A DNA stretch of 64,000 nucleotides, taken from NCBI RefSeq assembly GCF_023155095.1, contig NZ_JAKNDA010000002.1, positions 434,001 to 498,000 on the forward strand, read 5' to 3'. Of this stretch, positions 19,434-28,827 are shown in pieces; positions within the stretch are counted from its first letter, which is position 1, and the number at the start of each line of letters is the position of its first letter. A program made the translations under genes and the position numbers. This stretch comes from Idiomarina aminovorans (GTDB lineage Bacteria; Pseudomonadota; Gammaproteobacteria; Enterobacterales; Alteromonadaceae). The notes beneath the pieces are model-generated. The model was not told the origin of the DNA, ran no database searches, and worked only from the letters and a program-made list of their open reading frames with translations.

Positions 19434-19608
19434 TAACCCAGTGTTAACTATTATTTAACGTTAGCCACGGTACATTTGGATCTTAACTCTCTACAAAGGG
19501 AATACATTTTTAATGAGGCAATACCATGAAAAAGACAACATGAATCTTAGCGCGACCGAACTAAAGGGCTCTGGTGCGGAGTTGCTTGCCGCCTGAGCCT
19601 TACAGCAA
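19434..19608. other. Intergenic region, kinase promoter side
   Basis: No supported gene. It contains tiny plus-strand frames such as a 5-codon ATG...TGA at 19526 followed by an overlapping 18-codon frame. Neither has recognisable protein features. Confidence 0.4.
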
Positions 19609-20544
19609 CTAAGAAGCTGCCGCAGTCTCGGCGACAACCTGCCGGAACCAGCGGTGGCCTGCGTCGTGTTGCAGCAGCGGCGACCAGATCATGGTCAGGG
19701 TGAGCCCCGGTATGTGAAACGGCGGTTTTTTCATGACCAGTTGACTGTCCTGCGAATAAAGCTCGGCAGCGCGCGTGGGTAAGGTAGCAACCAGGCCCTG
19801 ACGTGCCAGATACATGGCCACGTGATAGTTACGGGTAAACACTTTAATTCTCCGGCGTTTACCCAGTTTATCTAAGGCGTCATCTACCCAACCGAGTTTT
19901 TGCACATCGTGCGGGTCCATACCGACACCCACACCAAACCCAGTTTTGCTGACCCAGACGTGCTGGGCTTTTAAGTAATTATCCAGTGTATAATCTTCAA
20001 GCAGCTTGTGATCTTTGCGGATCAGACAGGAAAACTCATCGCTCCACAAATTCTTTTGGTGGAACGACTGTGGCAGTTGTTCAAAGCGGTTAATAGCTAA
20101 GTCGACTTTGCCGTTTTCCACGTCGTGAAAACTGATGTCACTGGGGGTCATAATATCCAGTGATACGTTAGGTGCCTGTTCGTCGAGTTTTTCCAGCAGT
20201 TTCGGCATGAGCGTGGAGGCGGCGTAGTCGGACGCCATAATACGAAACACCTGATCACTGGTTGCCGCATCAAACTCACGTACCGGCTGGATCATTTCTT
20301 CTACCGAATAGAGCATACCGCGCAGAGCTTCCTGCATATCAAGCGCCCGTTGCGTAGGTACCATACCTTCGCTGGTACGCACTAAAATCGGGTCGTTCAG
20401 CAAGTTGCGTAAGCGCTTCAAGCCGTTACTCATGGCTGGCTGGGTTATATTCAGCTGCGCCGCCGCGCGGGTGACATTTTTCTCCCGCAGCAACACGTCT
20501 AAGTAAACCAGCAAGTTCAGATCAATGTCTTTAATGGTATTCAT
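19609..20544 (-). CDS. LysR-family transcriptional regulator (NodD/PcpR-like branch)
   Basis: A 311-residue regulator. The N-terminal winged HTH is clear (DLNLLVYLDVLLREKNVTRA, then AAQLNITQPAMSNGLKRL), followed by a substrate-binding domain of the type starting RIMASDYAASTLMPKLL. LysR proteins usually control a divergent neighbour. Here the divergent gene is the orphan HTH regulator at 20714, followed by aceK, so a role in acetate/glyoxylate control is possible but unproven. Effector unknown. Confidence 0.9.
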   Translation of the reverse strand: MNTIKDIDLNLLVYLDVLLREKNVTRAAAQLNITQPAMSNGLKRLRNLLNDPILVRTSEGMVPTQRALDMQEALRGMLYSVEEMIQPVREFDAATSDQVFRIMASDYAASTLMPKLLEKLDEQAPNVSLDIMTPSDISFHDVENGKVDLAINRFEQLPQSFHQKNLWSDEFSCLIRKDHKLLEDYTLDNYLKAQHVWVSKTGFGVGVGMDPHDVQKLGWVDDALDKLGKRRRIKVFTRNYHVAMYLARQGLVATLPTRAAELYSQDSQLVMKKPPFHIPGLTLTMIWSPLLQHDAGHRWFRQVVAETAAAS

Positions 20545-20713
20545 GACTATCCAAAATAAGTGGAATATGAAAAAACTGTTGAAATTATAAATAGGGTGAA
20601 TGTATAACGCCAGAGTTGTTTGTTGGAATATTTATGAAATTGATTTGCTTATTTCTATTAATCCACCATAATCAATCTAATAGATAATTAAACAGTTATT
20701 TTTGGTGGTTTAA

Positions 20714-21004
20714 ATGCTTGTGGCTGAAGAGTTCTTATCGACGCTGGGTCAACTTATCAAACATCAGCGCTCGCTTACGATGGATCAGTCTGAGTTCGCG
20801 AAACGCCTGGGTTGTGGTGTGAATACGGTTTATCGTATGGAAAAGGGTAAACCAATAAACTCCTTGACTCTATTGTCGGCATTAGAACTGCTGGGCTTGT
20901 TAGAGCATTTTGCGACGATACTTGATGGTCAGTATGCACGTGTTGCTAACGGCCCTCAACGTAAGCGCCGTAAGTTGGGCGAGGACTTTTCAAATGACTT
21001 CTAA
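20714..21004 (+). CDS. XRE/HipB-like helix-turn-helix regulator without a toxin partner
   Basis: A 96-residue DNA-binding protein: HTH at about residues 10-65 (MDQSEFAKRLGCGVNTVYRM, EKGKPINSLTLLSALELLG) and a basic tail (QRKRRKLG). Its layout matches HipB-type antitoxins, including the C-terminal tail, but no HipA kinase follows; aceK starts 22 nt downstream instead. It may control its own transcript and aceK, or be the remainder of a broken hipBA. A GGTGG site precedes the ATG. Confidence 0.75.
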   Translation: MLVAEEFLSTLGQLIKHQRSLTMDQSEFAKRLGCGVNTVYRMEKGKPINSLTLLSALELLGLLEHFATILDGQYARVANGPQRKRRKLGEDFSNDF

Positions 21005-21026
21005 AGCCTATGTTTAAGCATCGTAA

Positions 21027-22721
21027 ATGAGTATGAATTCTGAGAATTTGGCGCGCATTATTCTCGAAGGCTTTCACAGCCATTACCGCCGTTTTCAGGC
21101 GTTGACGCAGGGCGCGCGTAAGCGCTTTTTGCAGCGTGACTGGAAGGCGGTAGTGTCCGCGTCGGCAGAGCGTATTCATTATTATGATCACCAAGTGGTA
21201 AGTACCGCGAAGAAAGTGGAACGCCGCGTCGGCAATGAACTGGACGAGAACCTTTGGCGTGCAACCCGGCAGCGCTATCAACAGTTGCTGAAGTTCCATC
21301 CGCAGGCGGAATTGGCTGAGACCTTTTATAACTCGGTATTTTGCCGGGTGTTTGACCGCGCGTACTTTAATAACGACTATATTTTTGTGGAAACCGTGCT
21401 GGCAAACCATATTCCGGTGCCGGTAGAAAACGAGTGCCACTCGTACTTTCCGGTGGTGGATGGTCTTGAAAGAACCTTGACTCGAGTGTTTGAAGATATC
21501 GGGCTAGGCGGTGAGTTCGAAAATTTTGAAAATGATATTGAGCAGCTGCGTGACAAGTTTTTTGAGCGGGCAACGGAGACCGATATTGAAGCCCATAACT
21601 TACGCATTGATGTGCTGAAGTCACCGTTTTACCGCAACAAAGCCGCTTACATTGTTGGGCGGGTGGTGACAGAAAACAATCATTACCCCTTTATTGTGCC
21701 GGTATTGATCAACTCGCAGGGTAAACTCTATGCGGATGCTTTTATTACCCGCTCTGATCGTATGGCGACGATTTTTGGTTTTGCGCGCTCGTACTTTATG
21801 GTGGAAACCGAGGCGCCGTCTGCGTTAGTTCGCTTTTTAAAAGATCTGATGCCTCAGAAAACTCTGGCAGAGCTTTACTCATCGGTGGGTTTCCATAAAC
21901 AAGGAAAAACTGAGTTCTACCGGGAGTTTCTGCATCATTTGCACCGCACAGACGACCAGCTCATTGCAGCCCCCGGGGTTAAAGGCATGGTCATGACAGT
22001 GTTTACCCTGCCGTCTTTTCCTTATGTGTTTAAAGTGATTAAAGATAAGCTGGGGGGCACCAAAGCTTTTGGCCGACAAACGGTCATTGACCGCTACCGT
22101 ATGGTAAAACGCCACGACCGGGTGGGGCGCATGGCGGATACGCTGGAGTTTGTTGATGTGGCATTGCCGCTTAAGCGTATCTCCGGTGATTTACTGAAAG
22201 AGTTTCAGAAAACTATCGCTAACTCCATTTCGATTGAGGGCGACACCTTGGTGATTCACCAGTTATTTGTCGAACGCCGAATGACACCATTGAACCTCTA
22301 CCTGGAATACGCCAAAGAAGATGAAGTAGATGCGGCGATGGATGATTATGGTTGTGCGTTAAAAGAAATGATGGCCGCTAATATTTTCCCCGGCGATATG
22401 CTGTTAAAGAACTTCGGCGTCACGCGGCATAAACGTGTGGTGTTTTACGACTACGACGAAGTTCGCTATTTAACCGACATGAGTTTCAGACGTTTGCCCG
22501 ACAATGACTGGGAAGTTTCCTATGCGCCCGACGATGTGTTTCCTCAGCAGTTGGGACAATTTGCGGTGCCGCAGGCCAAATACCGGGAGAGACTGTTAAA
22601 GCGTCACCCTGAATTGATTGATCCGGCTTACTGGTGTCGTGTACAAAAAAACATCCGTAAGGGTGAGCTTACGGATGTGTTTCCTTATGCGGTAGATTTA
22701 CGTTTTACGCGGAAGGTTTAA
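21027..22721 (+). CDS. aceK: Isocitrate dehydrogenase kinase/phosphatase
   Basis: A 564-residue bifunctional enzyme that switches isocitrate dehydrogenase off and on and so directs isocitrate into the glyoxylate bypass. Diagnostic stretches are the N-terminal [17 protein letters not shown], the ATP-binding loop [20 protein letters not shown], the kinase region [18 protein letters not shown] and the C-terminal [22 protein letters not shown] at 21033 is an alternative start. Unlike enterobacteria, where aceBAK is one operon, here aceK is convergent with aceA and overlaps its 3' end by 17 nt. Confidence 0.96.
   Translation: MSMNSENLARIILEGFHSHYRRFQALTQGARKRFLQRDWKAVVSASAERIHYYDHQVVSTAKKVERRVGNELDENLWRATRQRYQQLLKFHPQAELAETFYNSVFCRVFDRAYFNNDYIFVETVLANHIPVPVENECHSYFPVVDGLERTLTRVFEDIGLGGEFENFENDIEQLRDKFFERATETDIEAHNLRIDVLKSPFYRNKAAYIVGRVVTENNHYPFIVPVLINSQGKLYADAFITRSDRMATIFGFARSYFMVETEAPSALVRFLKDLMPQKTLAELYSSVGFHKQGKTEFYREFLHHLHRTDDQLIAAPGVKGMVMTVFTLPSFPYVFKVIKDKLGGTKAFGRQTVIDRYRMVKRHDRVGRMADTLEFVDVALPLKRISGDLLKEFQKTIANSISIEGDTLVIHQLFVERRMTPLNLYLEYAKEDEVDAAMDDYGCALKEMMAANIFPGDMLLKNFGVTRHKRVVFYDYDEVRYLTDMSFRRLPDNDWEVSYAPDDVFPQQLGQFAVPQAKYRERLLKRHPELIDPAYWCRVQKNIRKGELTDVFPYAVDLRFTRKV
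22651..22678 (-). terminator. Intrinsic terminator for aceBA located inside the aceK coding sequence
   Basis: ACATCCGTAAG (22651-22661) and CTTACGGATGT (22668-22678) form a perfect 11-bp stem with a 6-nt loop. Read on the minus strand it is followed by seven T residues (the A-run at 22644-22650 on the plus strand). It lies 27 nt past the aceA stop, inside the last 25 codons of aceK. Confidence 0.85.
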
Positions 22722-24042
22722 ACTGCTCTTCTTCGGTAGAGCCGGTCAGTGCCGTTACCGAAGACAAGCCGCCCTGAATGACGTTGGTCAGCTCGTCAAA
22801 GTAACCGGTGCCCACTTCCTGCTGATGTGCGACAAAAGTATAGCCTTTGTCTGCTGCTTCAAATTCCTGCTGCTGCAGCTTAACGTAAGCCGACATGTCG
22901 TTGCGCGCATAGTCATGTGCCAGCTCAAACATGTGGTACCACATATTGTGCACACCGGCGAGCGTAATAAACTGGAACTTATAACCCATTGCTGCCAGTT
23001 CGCGCTGGAACTTGGCAATGGTGTCGTCGTCCAGGTTACGTTTCCAGTTAAACGACGGCGAGCAGTTGTAAGCCAGCAGTTTACCCGGATACTTGGCGTG
23101 AACCGCTTCCGCAAACTGACGCGCTTCGTCTAAGTCGGGCTTTGCGGTTTCGCACCAGATAAGATCGGCAAACGGTGCATAGGCTAAACCGCGTGAAATA
23201 GCCTGTTCAATGCCCGGCTTCACCCGGTAGAAACCTTCGGCGGTGCGTTCGCCGGTAATGAAGGGTTTATCGTTCGGGTCAAAGTCGGAAGTCAGCAAGT
23301 CGGCAGCGTTAGCGTCAGTGCGGGCCACAATTAACGTTGGTGTTCCGGCGACATCCGCGGCTAAACGTGCAGCCGCAAGCTTTTGCACGGCTTCCTGGGT
23401 TGGTACCAATACTTTTCCACCCATGTGGCCGCATTTTTTCACTGACGCCAGTTGGTCCTCGAAGTGCACACCGGCCACACCCGCTTTAATCATGTTTTTC
23501 ATCAGCTCGTAAGCATTCAGGACGCCACCAAACCCGGCTTCTGCGTCGGCAACAATGGGTGCGAAATAATCAATATAGCTGTCGTCTTCCGGGGTGACGC
23601 CTTTTGACCACTGAATTTGGTCGGCACGGGCAAAGGAATTGTTAATGCGCTCTACTACCGTAGGCACGGAATCTACCGGGTACAGCGACTGATCCGGATA
23701 CATACTGCACGACGAGTTGTTATCGGCAGCGACCTGCCAGCCGGACAAGTAAATGGCTTGTAAACCAGCTTTAACCTGCTGCACCGCCTGACCACCGGTT
23801 AATGCGCCCAGAGCGTTGACATAGTCTTTGCCGAATTTTTCCTGCGCTTTGCCGTGTATCAACTGCCAGAGTTTATCGGCACCGTTGCGGGCATAGGTGT
23901 GTTCCGGTTGCACGCTGCCGCGTAAGCGAACAACTTCTTCTGCGCTGTACGGACGCTCAACGCCTTTCCAGCGAGAGTCGGTATCCCATTGTTGTTGCAG
24001 CTCTTTAACCTGTTGTGCGAATGAAAGATTTTTGGTTGTCAT
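22705..24042 (-). CDS. aceA: Isocitrate lyase
   Basis: A 445-residue enzyme that cleaves isocitrate to succinate and glyoxylate, the first step of the glyoxylate bypass. The catalytic motif KKCGHMGGK contains Cys204. Other conserved segments are [30 protein letters not shown] and [10 protein letters not shown]. Length matches the E. coli enzyme (434). An AAGGAA site lies upstream. It is the second gene after aceB on the minus strand (45-nt gap), and its transcript should end at the hairpin within aceK. Confidence 0.97.
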   Translation of the reverse strand: MTTKNLSFAQQVKELQQQWDTDSRWKGVERPYSAEEVVRLRGSVQPEHTYARNGADKLWQLIHGKAQEKFGKDYVNALGALTGGQAVQQVKAGLQAIYLSGWQVAADNNSSCSMYPDQSLYPVDSVPTVVERINNSFARADQIQWSKGVTPEDDSYIDYFAPIVADAEAGFGGVLNAYELMKNMIKAGVAGVHFEDQLASVKKCGHMGGKVLVPTQEAVQKLAAARLAADVAGTPTLIVARTDANAADLLTSDFDPNDKPFITGERTAEGFYRVKPGIEQAISRGLAYAPFADLIWCETAKPDLDEARQFAEAVHAKYPGKLLAYNCSPSFNWKRNLDDDTIAKFQRELAAMGYKFQFITLAGVHNMWYHMFELAHDYARNDMSAYVKLQQQEFEAADKGYTFVAHQQEVGTGYFDELTNVIQGGLSSVTALTGSTEEEQFKPSA

Positions 24043-24087
24043 GCGTAAATTCCTTATTGTTCTATTATTTAATGCGAATTTTTAGGG

Positions 24088-25671
24088 TTATTTCAGTTGT
24101 TGGTAGCCGGGCAGGGTCAAAAAGTCGACCAGCTCATCGGCTGTGGTAATTTCTTCCAGTAAGCTCAGGGCTTGTTGAAAAGGCTCGTTATCCCAGCGTT
24201 GTTCACCCACTTCTTTTTTTACTTCGTCAGCTTCTTCCTGCAGATACTGTCGGAACAGCTTTTTGGTGACCGGCGTGTTGTCTGACAAGGTTTTGCCATG
24301 GCGGATCCATTGCCAGATTGAGGTACGGGAAATCTCTGCAGTGGCAGCGTCTTCCATCAGGCCATAAATAGGCACGCAGCCTTTGCCGTTCAGCCAGGAC
24401 GCTATGTACTGCAGCGATACCCGAATGTTGGTGCGCATACCGGCTTCGGTACGGTCGCCTTCGCAGGGTTGAAGCAGCAACGCCTGATCAGTCTCGGTGT
24501 CGTTTTCGCGCAGTATGTGAAGCTGGTTATCGCCTTCAATACCATCGACAAAAATCTTGCGCACGGTATTGGCAAGTCCAGGGTGAGCTATCCAGGTACC
24601 GTCGTGGCCGTTGTCACGTTCCATGGTTTTATCGGCGTGAACTTTAGCAAGGATTTTCTCATTTTCAGCCGCGTCTTTGCTCGGAATAAAGGCCGCCATA
24701 CCGCCCATAGCCAAAGCACCGCGCTGGTGGCAGGTTTTCACTAACAAACGTGAATAGGCATTGAGAAACGGCTTATCCATGCTGACCACCTGACGGTCCG
24801 GCAGAACCCGCTCCGGATGTTCTTTCAATGTTTTAATGTAACTGAAAATGTAGTCCCAGCGACCGCAGTTAAGCGCCGCGATATGATCTTTCATAGCGTG
24901 CAGTATTTCATGCATCTGGAACACCGCCGGCAGGGTTTCAATGAGTATGGTGGCGCGAATGGAGCTGGTTTTCAGGTTGAATTTTTGCTCGGTAAAATGG
25001 AAAACCTCGGCCCACCATTTAGCCTCATCGCTGTGCTCCAGTTTCGGCAAGTAGTAATACACACCAGAACCTTGCTGCAGGCGCTGTTGGTAGTTCAGCA
25101 AAAAGTACAGGGCAAAATCCATCAATGCACCGGGAATGTCCTTACCGTTTCGTTGTACGTGTTTTTCCGGTAAGTGCAGACCGCGGACCCGGGCAATCAG
25201 CAGTGCAGGATCAGAGCCGACTTCATAATGTTTGCCACTGTCAGGGTCAGTGTAAGCCATGCCGCCAATGTTGGCGTCACGCAGGTTAATTTGACCGTTG
25301 ATCATGCCTTCCCAGGTGGGGGACTGAGAATCCTCAAAGTCGGCCATGTAACAGTCAACATTCGCATTCAGCGCGTTGATGACCATTTTTCTATCGACCG
25401 GGCCGGTAATTTCTAAGCGACGTTTTTTTAAGTCGGCGGGCAGTTCGGCAATGCGCCAGTTGCTTTCGCGAATATCTTTGGTGGCCGGGTCAAAACTGGG
25501 TAGCGTGCCCTGGTCAAACTGAGACTGACGTTGCTGGCGCTTTTCCAGTAGCTCGTTTAGGCGTGGCTGAAAAGTATCCACTAACTCCGCAAGAAACTCT
25601 TGATGCTCGTCGCTGAATAACACTTCAGCGTTGTTATCGAGCGGTTGGCTGAACTGAAAAAAATTGTTCAT
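24088..25671 (-). CDS. aceB: Malate synthase A
   Basis: A 527-residue enzyme that condenses glyoxylate with acetyl-CoA to malate. Length (E. coli 533) and the motifs YMADFEDSQSPTW, RGLHLPEKHV, IRATILIETLPAVFQMHEIL and HIAALNCGRWDYIFSYIK identify type A. It is the first gene of the aceBA pair. The 5' leader contains AATCCGT/ACGGATT inverted arms (25678-25709) close to the ribosome binding site. Confidence 0.96.
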   Translation of the reverse strand: MNNFFQFSQPLDNNAEVLFSDEHQEFLAELVDTFQPRLNELLEKRQQRQSQFDQGTLPSFDPATKDIRESNWRIAELPADLKKRRLEITGPVDRKMVINALNANVDCYMADFEDSQSPTWEGMINGQINLRDANIGGMAYTDPDSGKHYEVGSDPALLIARVRGLHLPEKHVQRNGKDIPGALMDFALYFLLNYQQRLQQGSGVYYYLPKLEHSDEAKWWAEVFHFTEQKFNLKTSSIRATILIETLPAVFQMHEILHAMKDHIAALNCGRWDYIFSYIKTLKEHPERVLPDRQVVSMDKPFLNAYSRLLVKTCHQRGALAMGGMAAFIPSKDAAENEKILAKVHADKTMERDNGHDGTWIAHPGLANTVRKIFVDGIEGDNQLHILRENDTETDQALLLQPCEGDRTEAGMRTNIRVSLQYIASWLNGKGCVPIYGLMEDAATAEISRTSIWQWIRHGKTLSDNTPVTKKLFRQYLQEEADEVKKEVGEQRWDNEPFQQALSLLEEITTADELVDFLTLPGYQQLK

Positions 25672-25808
25672 TTTTAAATCCGTTGTTATGGGTTTGTTAA
25701 CACGGATTAAGGTTAGTCGCTGGTCTCACCATTAGTCTAATTTATGCGGTTGATTGGCAATATTTATTAGGATTATTTTAGTAGAGGGTGATTTTGTGAC
25801 TAAAATTC

Positions 25809-25833
25809 GAACGGGGCCAGTCTGGCCCCGTTC
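25809..25833 (-). terminator. Terminator hairpin after the chemoreceptor gene
   Basis: GAACGGGGCCAG (25809-25820) and CTGGCCCCGTTC (25822-25833) are perfect 12-nt arms around one base (in practice a 10-bp stem with a 5-nt loop). On the minus strand the stem is followed by GAATTTTAG. It lies 55 nt past the stop of the MCP gene and could also isolate the aceBA promoter. Confidence 0.75.
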
Positions 25834-25887
25834 ATTGTTGAGATTTGTAACCTCACATTTATGTCAGGTTCGATATCCAATATCCAT

Positions 25888-27513
25888 TTAAACTTTAAAC
25901 CGTTCAACCAGCTCCTTAAGGTTAACAGCCAGGCGCGAGAGCTCTTCGCTGGAAGAGTTGGTTTGTTCCGCACCAGAGGCGGTTGAGTTAGACAGGTCGC
26001 GAATGCTGACTAAGTTTTTATCAACATCACGAGATACATTAGCCTGCTCTTCAGCGGCGCTGGCAATGGAGGTGTTGTGATTATTGATCTCACCGACTGC
26101 GGTTGCAATAAGTTGCAGTGCTTCACCTGACTCACGGGCGACATCCAGAGTTTTAGTCGCACGTTCCAAGCTGCTATCCATGGTGGATACTGAGCGGTCA
26201 CTGGATTCATTAATGGCTTTAACCATGTCTTCAATTTCAACGGTAGATTGCTGAGTTTTATGTGCCAGTGAGCGCACTTCGTCAGCAACAACGGCAAAGC
26301 CGCGGCCTGACTCACCCGCTCGTGCCGCTTCAATAGCTGCGTTTAATGCCAATAAATTAGTTTGTTCGGCAATACCGCGAATGACTTCCAGTACTTTGGT
26401 AATGTTTTTCACTTTTTCAGCAAGTTCGGTAACGCTACCTGACGAATCACCAATTTCCTGGGACAGTTCTTCAATGGCACGTACGGTTTCCCGGACTCGG
26501 TCGTCACCGTGTTTTGCTTGTTTGTTGGCTTCTTCTGAGGCTTCTGAGGCGTTTTGAGCGTCTGAGGCAACCGTTTCGACAGCGGTTGTCAGTTCGTTAA
26601 CGGCCGTTGCCGCTTGTTCAAGCTCTTCAGATTGTTGTTGTATGGTTCGGGTCGATTCTTGAGTAACCGAGCTGAGCTCTTCAGAGGTTGAAGCCAGTTG
26701 TTCTGACGATTCAGAAATGGTTCCTATGGATTCACGCAGCTGCTCTTGCGTGGTGCGCAGTTGGTATAATAACTGTGCGGGTTCGTCATTACCTTCAATT
26801 TCAATTGACTGAGTTAAGTCTCGAGAAGCGATGATTTTGGCAAAATCTACGGCGTCGCCTATCGGCTGGACGATGCTGCGAGTCAGTATCCATGCGAATA
26901 GAGTAAGCAGCACAATAACAACCACCAGCACAACGACAACGCCAACAGTAGCGGCTGATGCGACGTCCTGGGCTTCGACCTTGGCTTCGTCTATTAGTGA
27001 CATTTCACGAGCTAACAACTGATCTAACTTGGCAGAGATTTTATCGGTCAGCGGAAGAATACTGTTTTCGCGTATGGAATCGATAGCGCCGCCAAGGCCG
27101 GCATCAACCAGTTTGTTGAATTGTTCATTGAGCTTCGCATATTCTTTATCTAACGCCATGTATTCTTCGAAAATCCGTCTCGCTTCGGGATCATTAATTG
27201 TGGCTTTATACTCATTTTGATTTTTTTCTAAAGCATCAATCGCCGCCGTTAGTTCTCCTTTGTATCTTTCCAAACGTTGCGGGTCGTCTATATACGCCGC
27301 GATATCCGCCGAATGAATGCGTACCCGCAGAAACTCACGGTCTAAGTCGTTGACGTTATCAACGGCAGGAACTTGTTCTTCACTAATGATACTCAACTGA
27401 GTTTCTATTGCTCCTATGCGGTTGAGTGCAAAAAGGCCCAGAATGAGTGTGAGTATTCCAATGAGTCCAAAAGCCGCGCTCGCACGAGCACCAATAGAGA
27501 GCTGTCGTATCAT
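25888..27513 (-). CDS. Methyl-accepting chemotaxis protein, four-helix-bundle sensor
   Basis: A 541-residue membrane receptor: TM1 about residues 10-31, a periplasmic four-helix-bundle domain of about 155 residues (MCP_4HB type, rich in charged helices), TM2 about 188-210, HAMP, and a long signalling domain with the hallmark [20 protein letters not shown]. The C-terminus (ELVERFKV) lacks the NWETF-type CheR tether. The ligand is unknown. A FliA-like -10 lies 42 nt upstream, consistent with co-expression with flagella. Confidence 0.93.
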   Translation of the reverse strand: MIRQLSIGARASAAFGLIGILTLILGLFALNRIGAIETQLSIISEEQVPAVDNVNDLDREFLRVRIHSADIAAYIDDPQRLERYKGELTAAIDALEKNQNEYKATINDPEARRIFEEYMALDKEYAKLNEQFNKLVDAGLGGAIDSIRENSILPLTDKISAKLDQLLAREMSLIDEAKVEAQDVASAATVGVVVVLVVVIVLLTLFAWILTRSIVQPIGDAVDFAKIIASRDLTQSIEIEGNDEPAQLLYQLRTTQEQLRESIGTISESSEQLASTSEELSSVTQESTRTIQQQSEELEQAATAVNELTTAVETVASDAQNASEASEEANKQAKHGDDRVRETVRAIEELSQEIGDSSGSVTELAEKVKNITKVLEVIRGIAEQTNLLALNAAIEAARAGESGRGFAVVADEVRSLAHKTQQSTVEIEDMVKAINESSDRSVSTMDSSLERATKTLDVARESGEALQLIATAVGEINNHNTSIASAAEEQANVSRDVDKNLVSIRDLSNSTASGAEQTNSSSEELSRLAVNLKELVERFKV

Positions 27514-27554
27514 GTCGTAATCCTTGGTTAAATCAAATCTATTAGATAAAGTTG

Positions 27555-27582
27555 CTATCGGCAGCTAGTGCTGAAAACAATA
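27555..27582 (-). promoter_or_regulatory. Possible FliA (sigma-28) promoter of the chemoreceptor gene
   Basis: On the minus strand GCCGATAG (27555-27562) differs by one base from the sigma-28 -10 GCCGATAA. Twelve nt upstream is TATTGTTT (27575-27582), 6 of 8 matches to TAAAGTTT; the usual spacing is 11. The site overlaps the 3' end of argE. Confidence 0.5.
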
Positions 27583-28728
27583 GCTTTTTAATAAACTTTT
27601 TAGCTTTTCCTGGGTGGGTTTTATGGTGTTGGTTGATAAATACTCATTGGGCTGATGTGCTTGCTTAATTGAGCCCGGCCCCATGACCAGTGTTTCGCAG
27701 CCCAGTTGCTGCAGAAACGGTGCCTCAGTGCAGTAGTTTACCGCCTGTGCTTCGCTTTGCGAGATTTTTTCGGCAAGTTGCACCAATGCTGAGTCAATGG
27801 TTTGCTGAAAAGCCGGCACCGGGTGATGCAGTGAAAGCAGCTCTACAGAGCCGGGATAACGAGCCTGAATACCCTCGGTGGCTTTGTGCAGGTGAAGGTA
27901 AAGTTCGTCAACGGATAAGCCGGGTAACGGACGAATGTCCAGATGCAGCTCGCAACAGCCACAAATTCGATTGGCGTTATCGCCACCGTGAATGTGCCCA
28001 AAGTTCATGGTGGGTTGCGGCACAGCAAAGCTTGAATCTGAATATTTATGCTTAAATGTTTCTTTTAATTTCATCAGCGCCGAAATCACTTCATGCATCA
28101 GTTCTATTGCGTTAATACCCAAGGATGGATCGGAGCTGTGGCCGGAACGCCCGGTAATACGGACAACCTCACTCATGTGGCCTTTGTGGGCATAGACCGG
28201 GTGCATTTCTGTGGGCTCGCCAATAACGCAATAGTCAGGTTTCAGGTTGGCAAAGCGACTGACTTCGCGGGCACCGTTCATGGTGGTTTCTTCATCGGCC
28301 GTGGCTAAAATCATAATGGGTTTGATCTGTTGCGACGCATCTAACTCATTCAGCACCTGCAGTGCAAAAGCAAAAAAACCTTTCATATCAATGCTGCCAA
28401 GACCGTACCAGCGGTTGTCCTGCTCCGTCAGTTTAAATGGATCATAGTTCCAGCGGCTGGCGTCGTAAGGCACGGTGTCGGTGTGTCCGGACAACAGTAA
28501 ACCACCATTTCCCGCACCTCGCCTGGCCAGTAAATTGTACTTGCCCTGCTGGCTTTCCAGCTCGTTGATTTCGCACTCAAAGCCAAGAAGCTCAAGCCAT
28601 TCCGCCAGTAGAAAGATCACTTTTCTATTGCTGGTGTCCCACTTAGGGTCGGTGGCACTTATAGAGGGCAATGCAATGAGCTGTTGATACATGGAGAAAA
28701 AAGACGGTAAAGAACGGGCGGTTATCAT
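27565..28728 (-). CDS. argE: Acetylornithine deacetylase
   Basis: A 387-residue M20-family zinc hydrolase that removes the acetyl group from N-acetylornithine. The metal-binding motifs are present: LLSGHTDTVPYD (His, Asp), GSIDMKGFFAF, ILATADEETTMNGA (Glu pair), CVIGEPTEMHPV, and AFNT-like HQPNEYL near the C-terminus. The family also includes DapE, but the divergent argC-argB-argF-argG-argH cluster fixes the role. Its presence implies the linear pathway, in which acetyl groups are not recycled. Confidence 0.95.
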   Translation of the reverse strand: MITARSLPSFFSMYQQLIALPSISATDPKWDTSNRKVIFLLAEWLELLGFECEINELESQQGKYNLLARRGAGNGGLLLSGHTDTVPYDASRWNYDPFKLTEQDNRWYGLGSIDMKGFFAFALQVLNELDASQQIKPIMILATADEETTMNGAREVSRFANLKPDYCVIGEPTEMHPVYAHKGHMSEVVRITGRSGHSSDPSLGINAIELMHEVISALMKLKETFKHKYSDSSFAVPQPTMNFGHIHGGDNANRICGCCELHLDIRPLPGLSVDELYLHLHKATEGIQARYPGSVELLSLHHPVPAFQQTIDSALVQLAEKISQSEAQAVNYCTEAPFLQQLGCETLVMGPGSIKQAHQPNEYLSTNTIKPTQEKLKSLLKSYCFQH

Positions 28729-28760
28729 GGTTTATCCTTAATATAATTATTCATTATTAT

Positions 28761-28788
28761 TGCATAAGTATATATATTCGGTTATTCT
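28761..28788 (+). promoter_or_regulatory. Possible argC promoter with ARG-box-like sequence
   Basis: TTGCAT (28760-28765) and TATTCT (28783-28788) are spaced 17 nt. The intervening AT-rich stretch TGCATAAGTATATATATTCG has half-sites resembling ArgR boxes (TGNAT / ATTCN), but the spacing does not match the consensus box, so ArgR binding is only suggested by the gene context. Confidence 0.35.
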
Positions 28789-28827
28789 GCATTTTTACTC
28801 AGAAACAGCAACAGGTTTTTTGGTGCT

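Noticed and set aside
19526..19594. Tiny overlapping plus-strand ORFs (5 and 18 codons)
   Set aside because: No conserved features; too short to support as genes.
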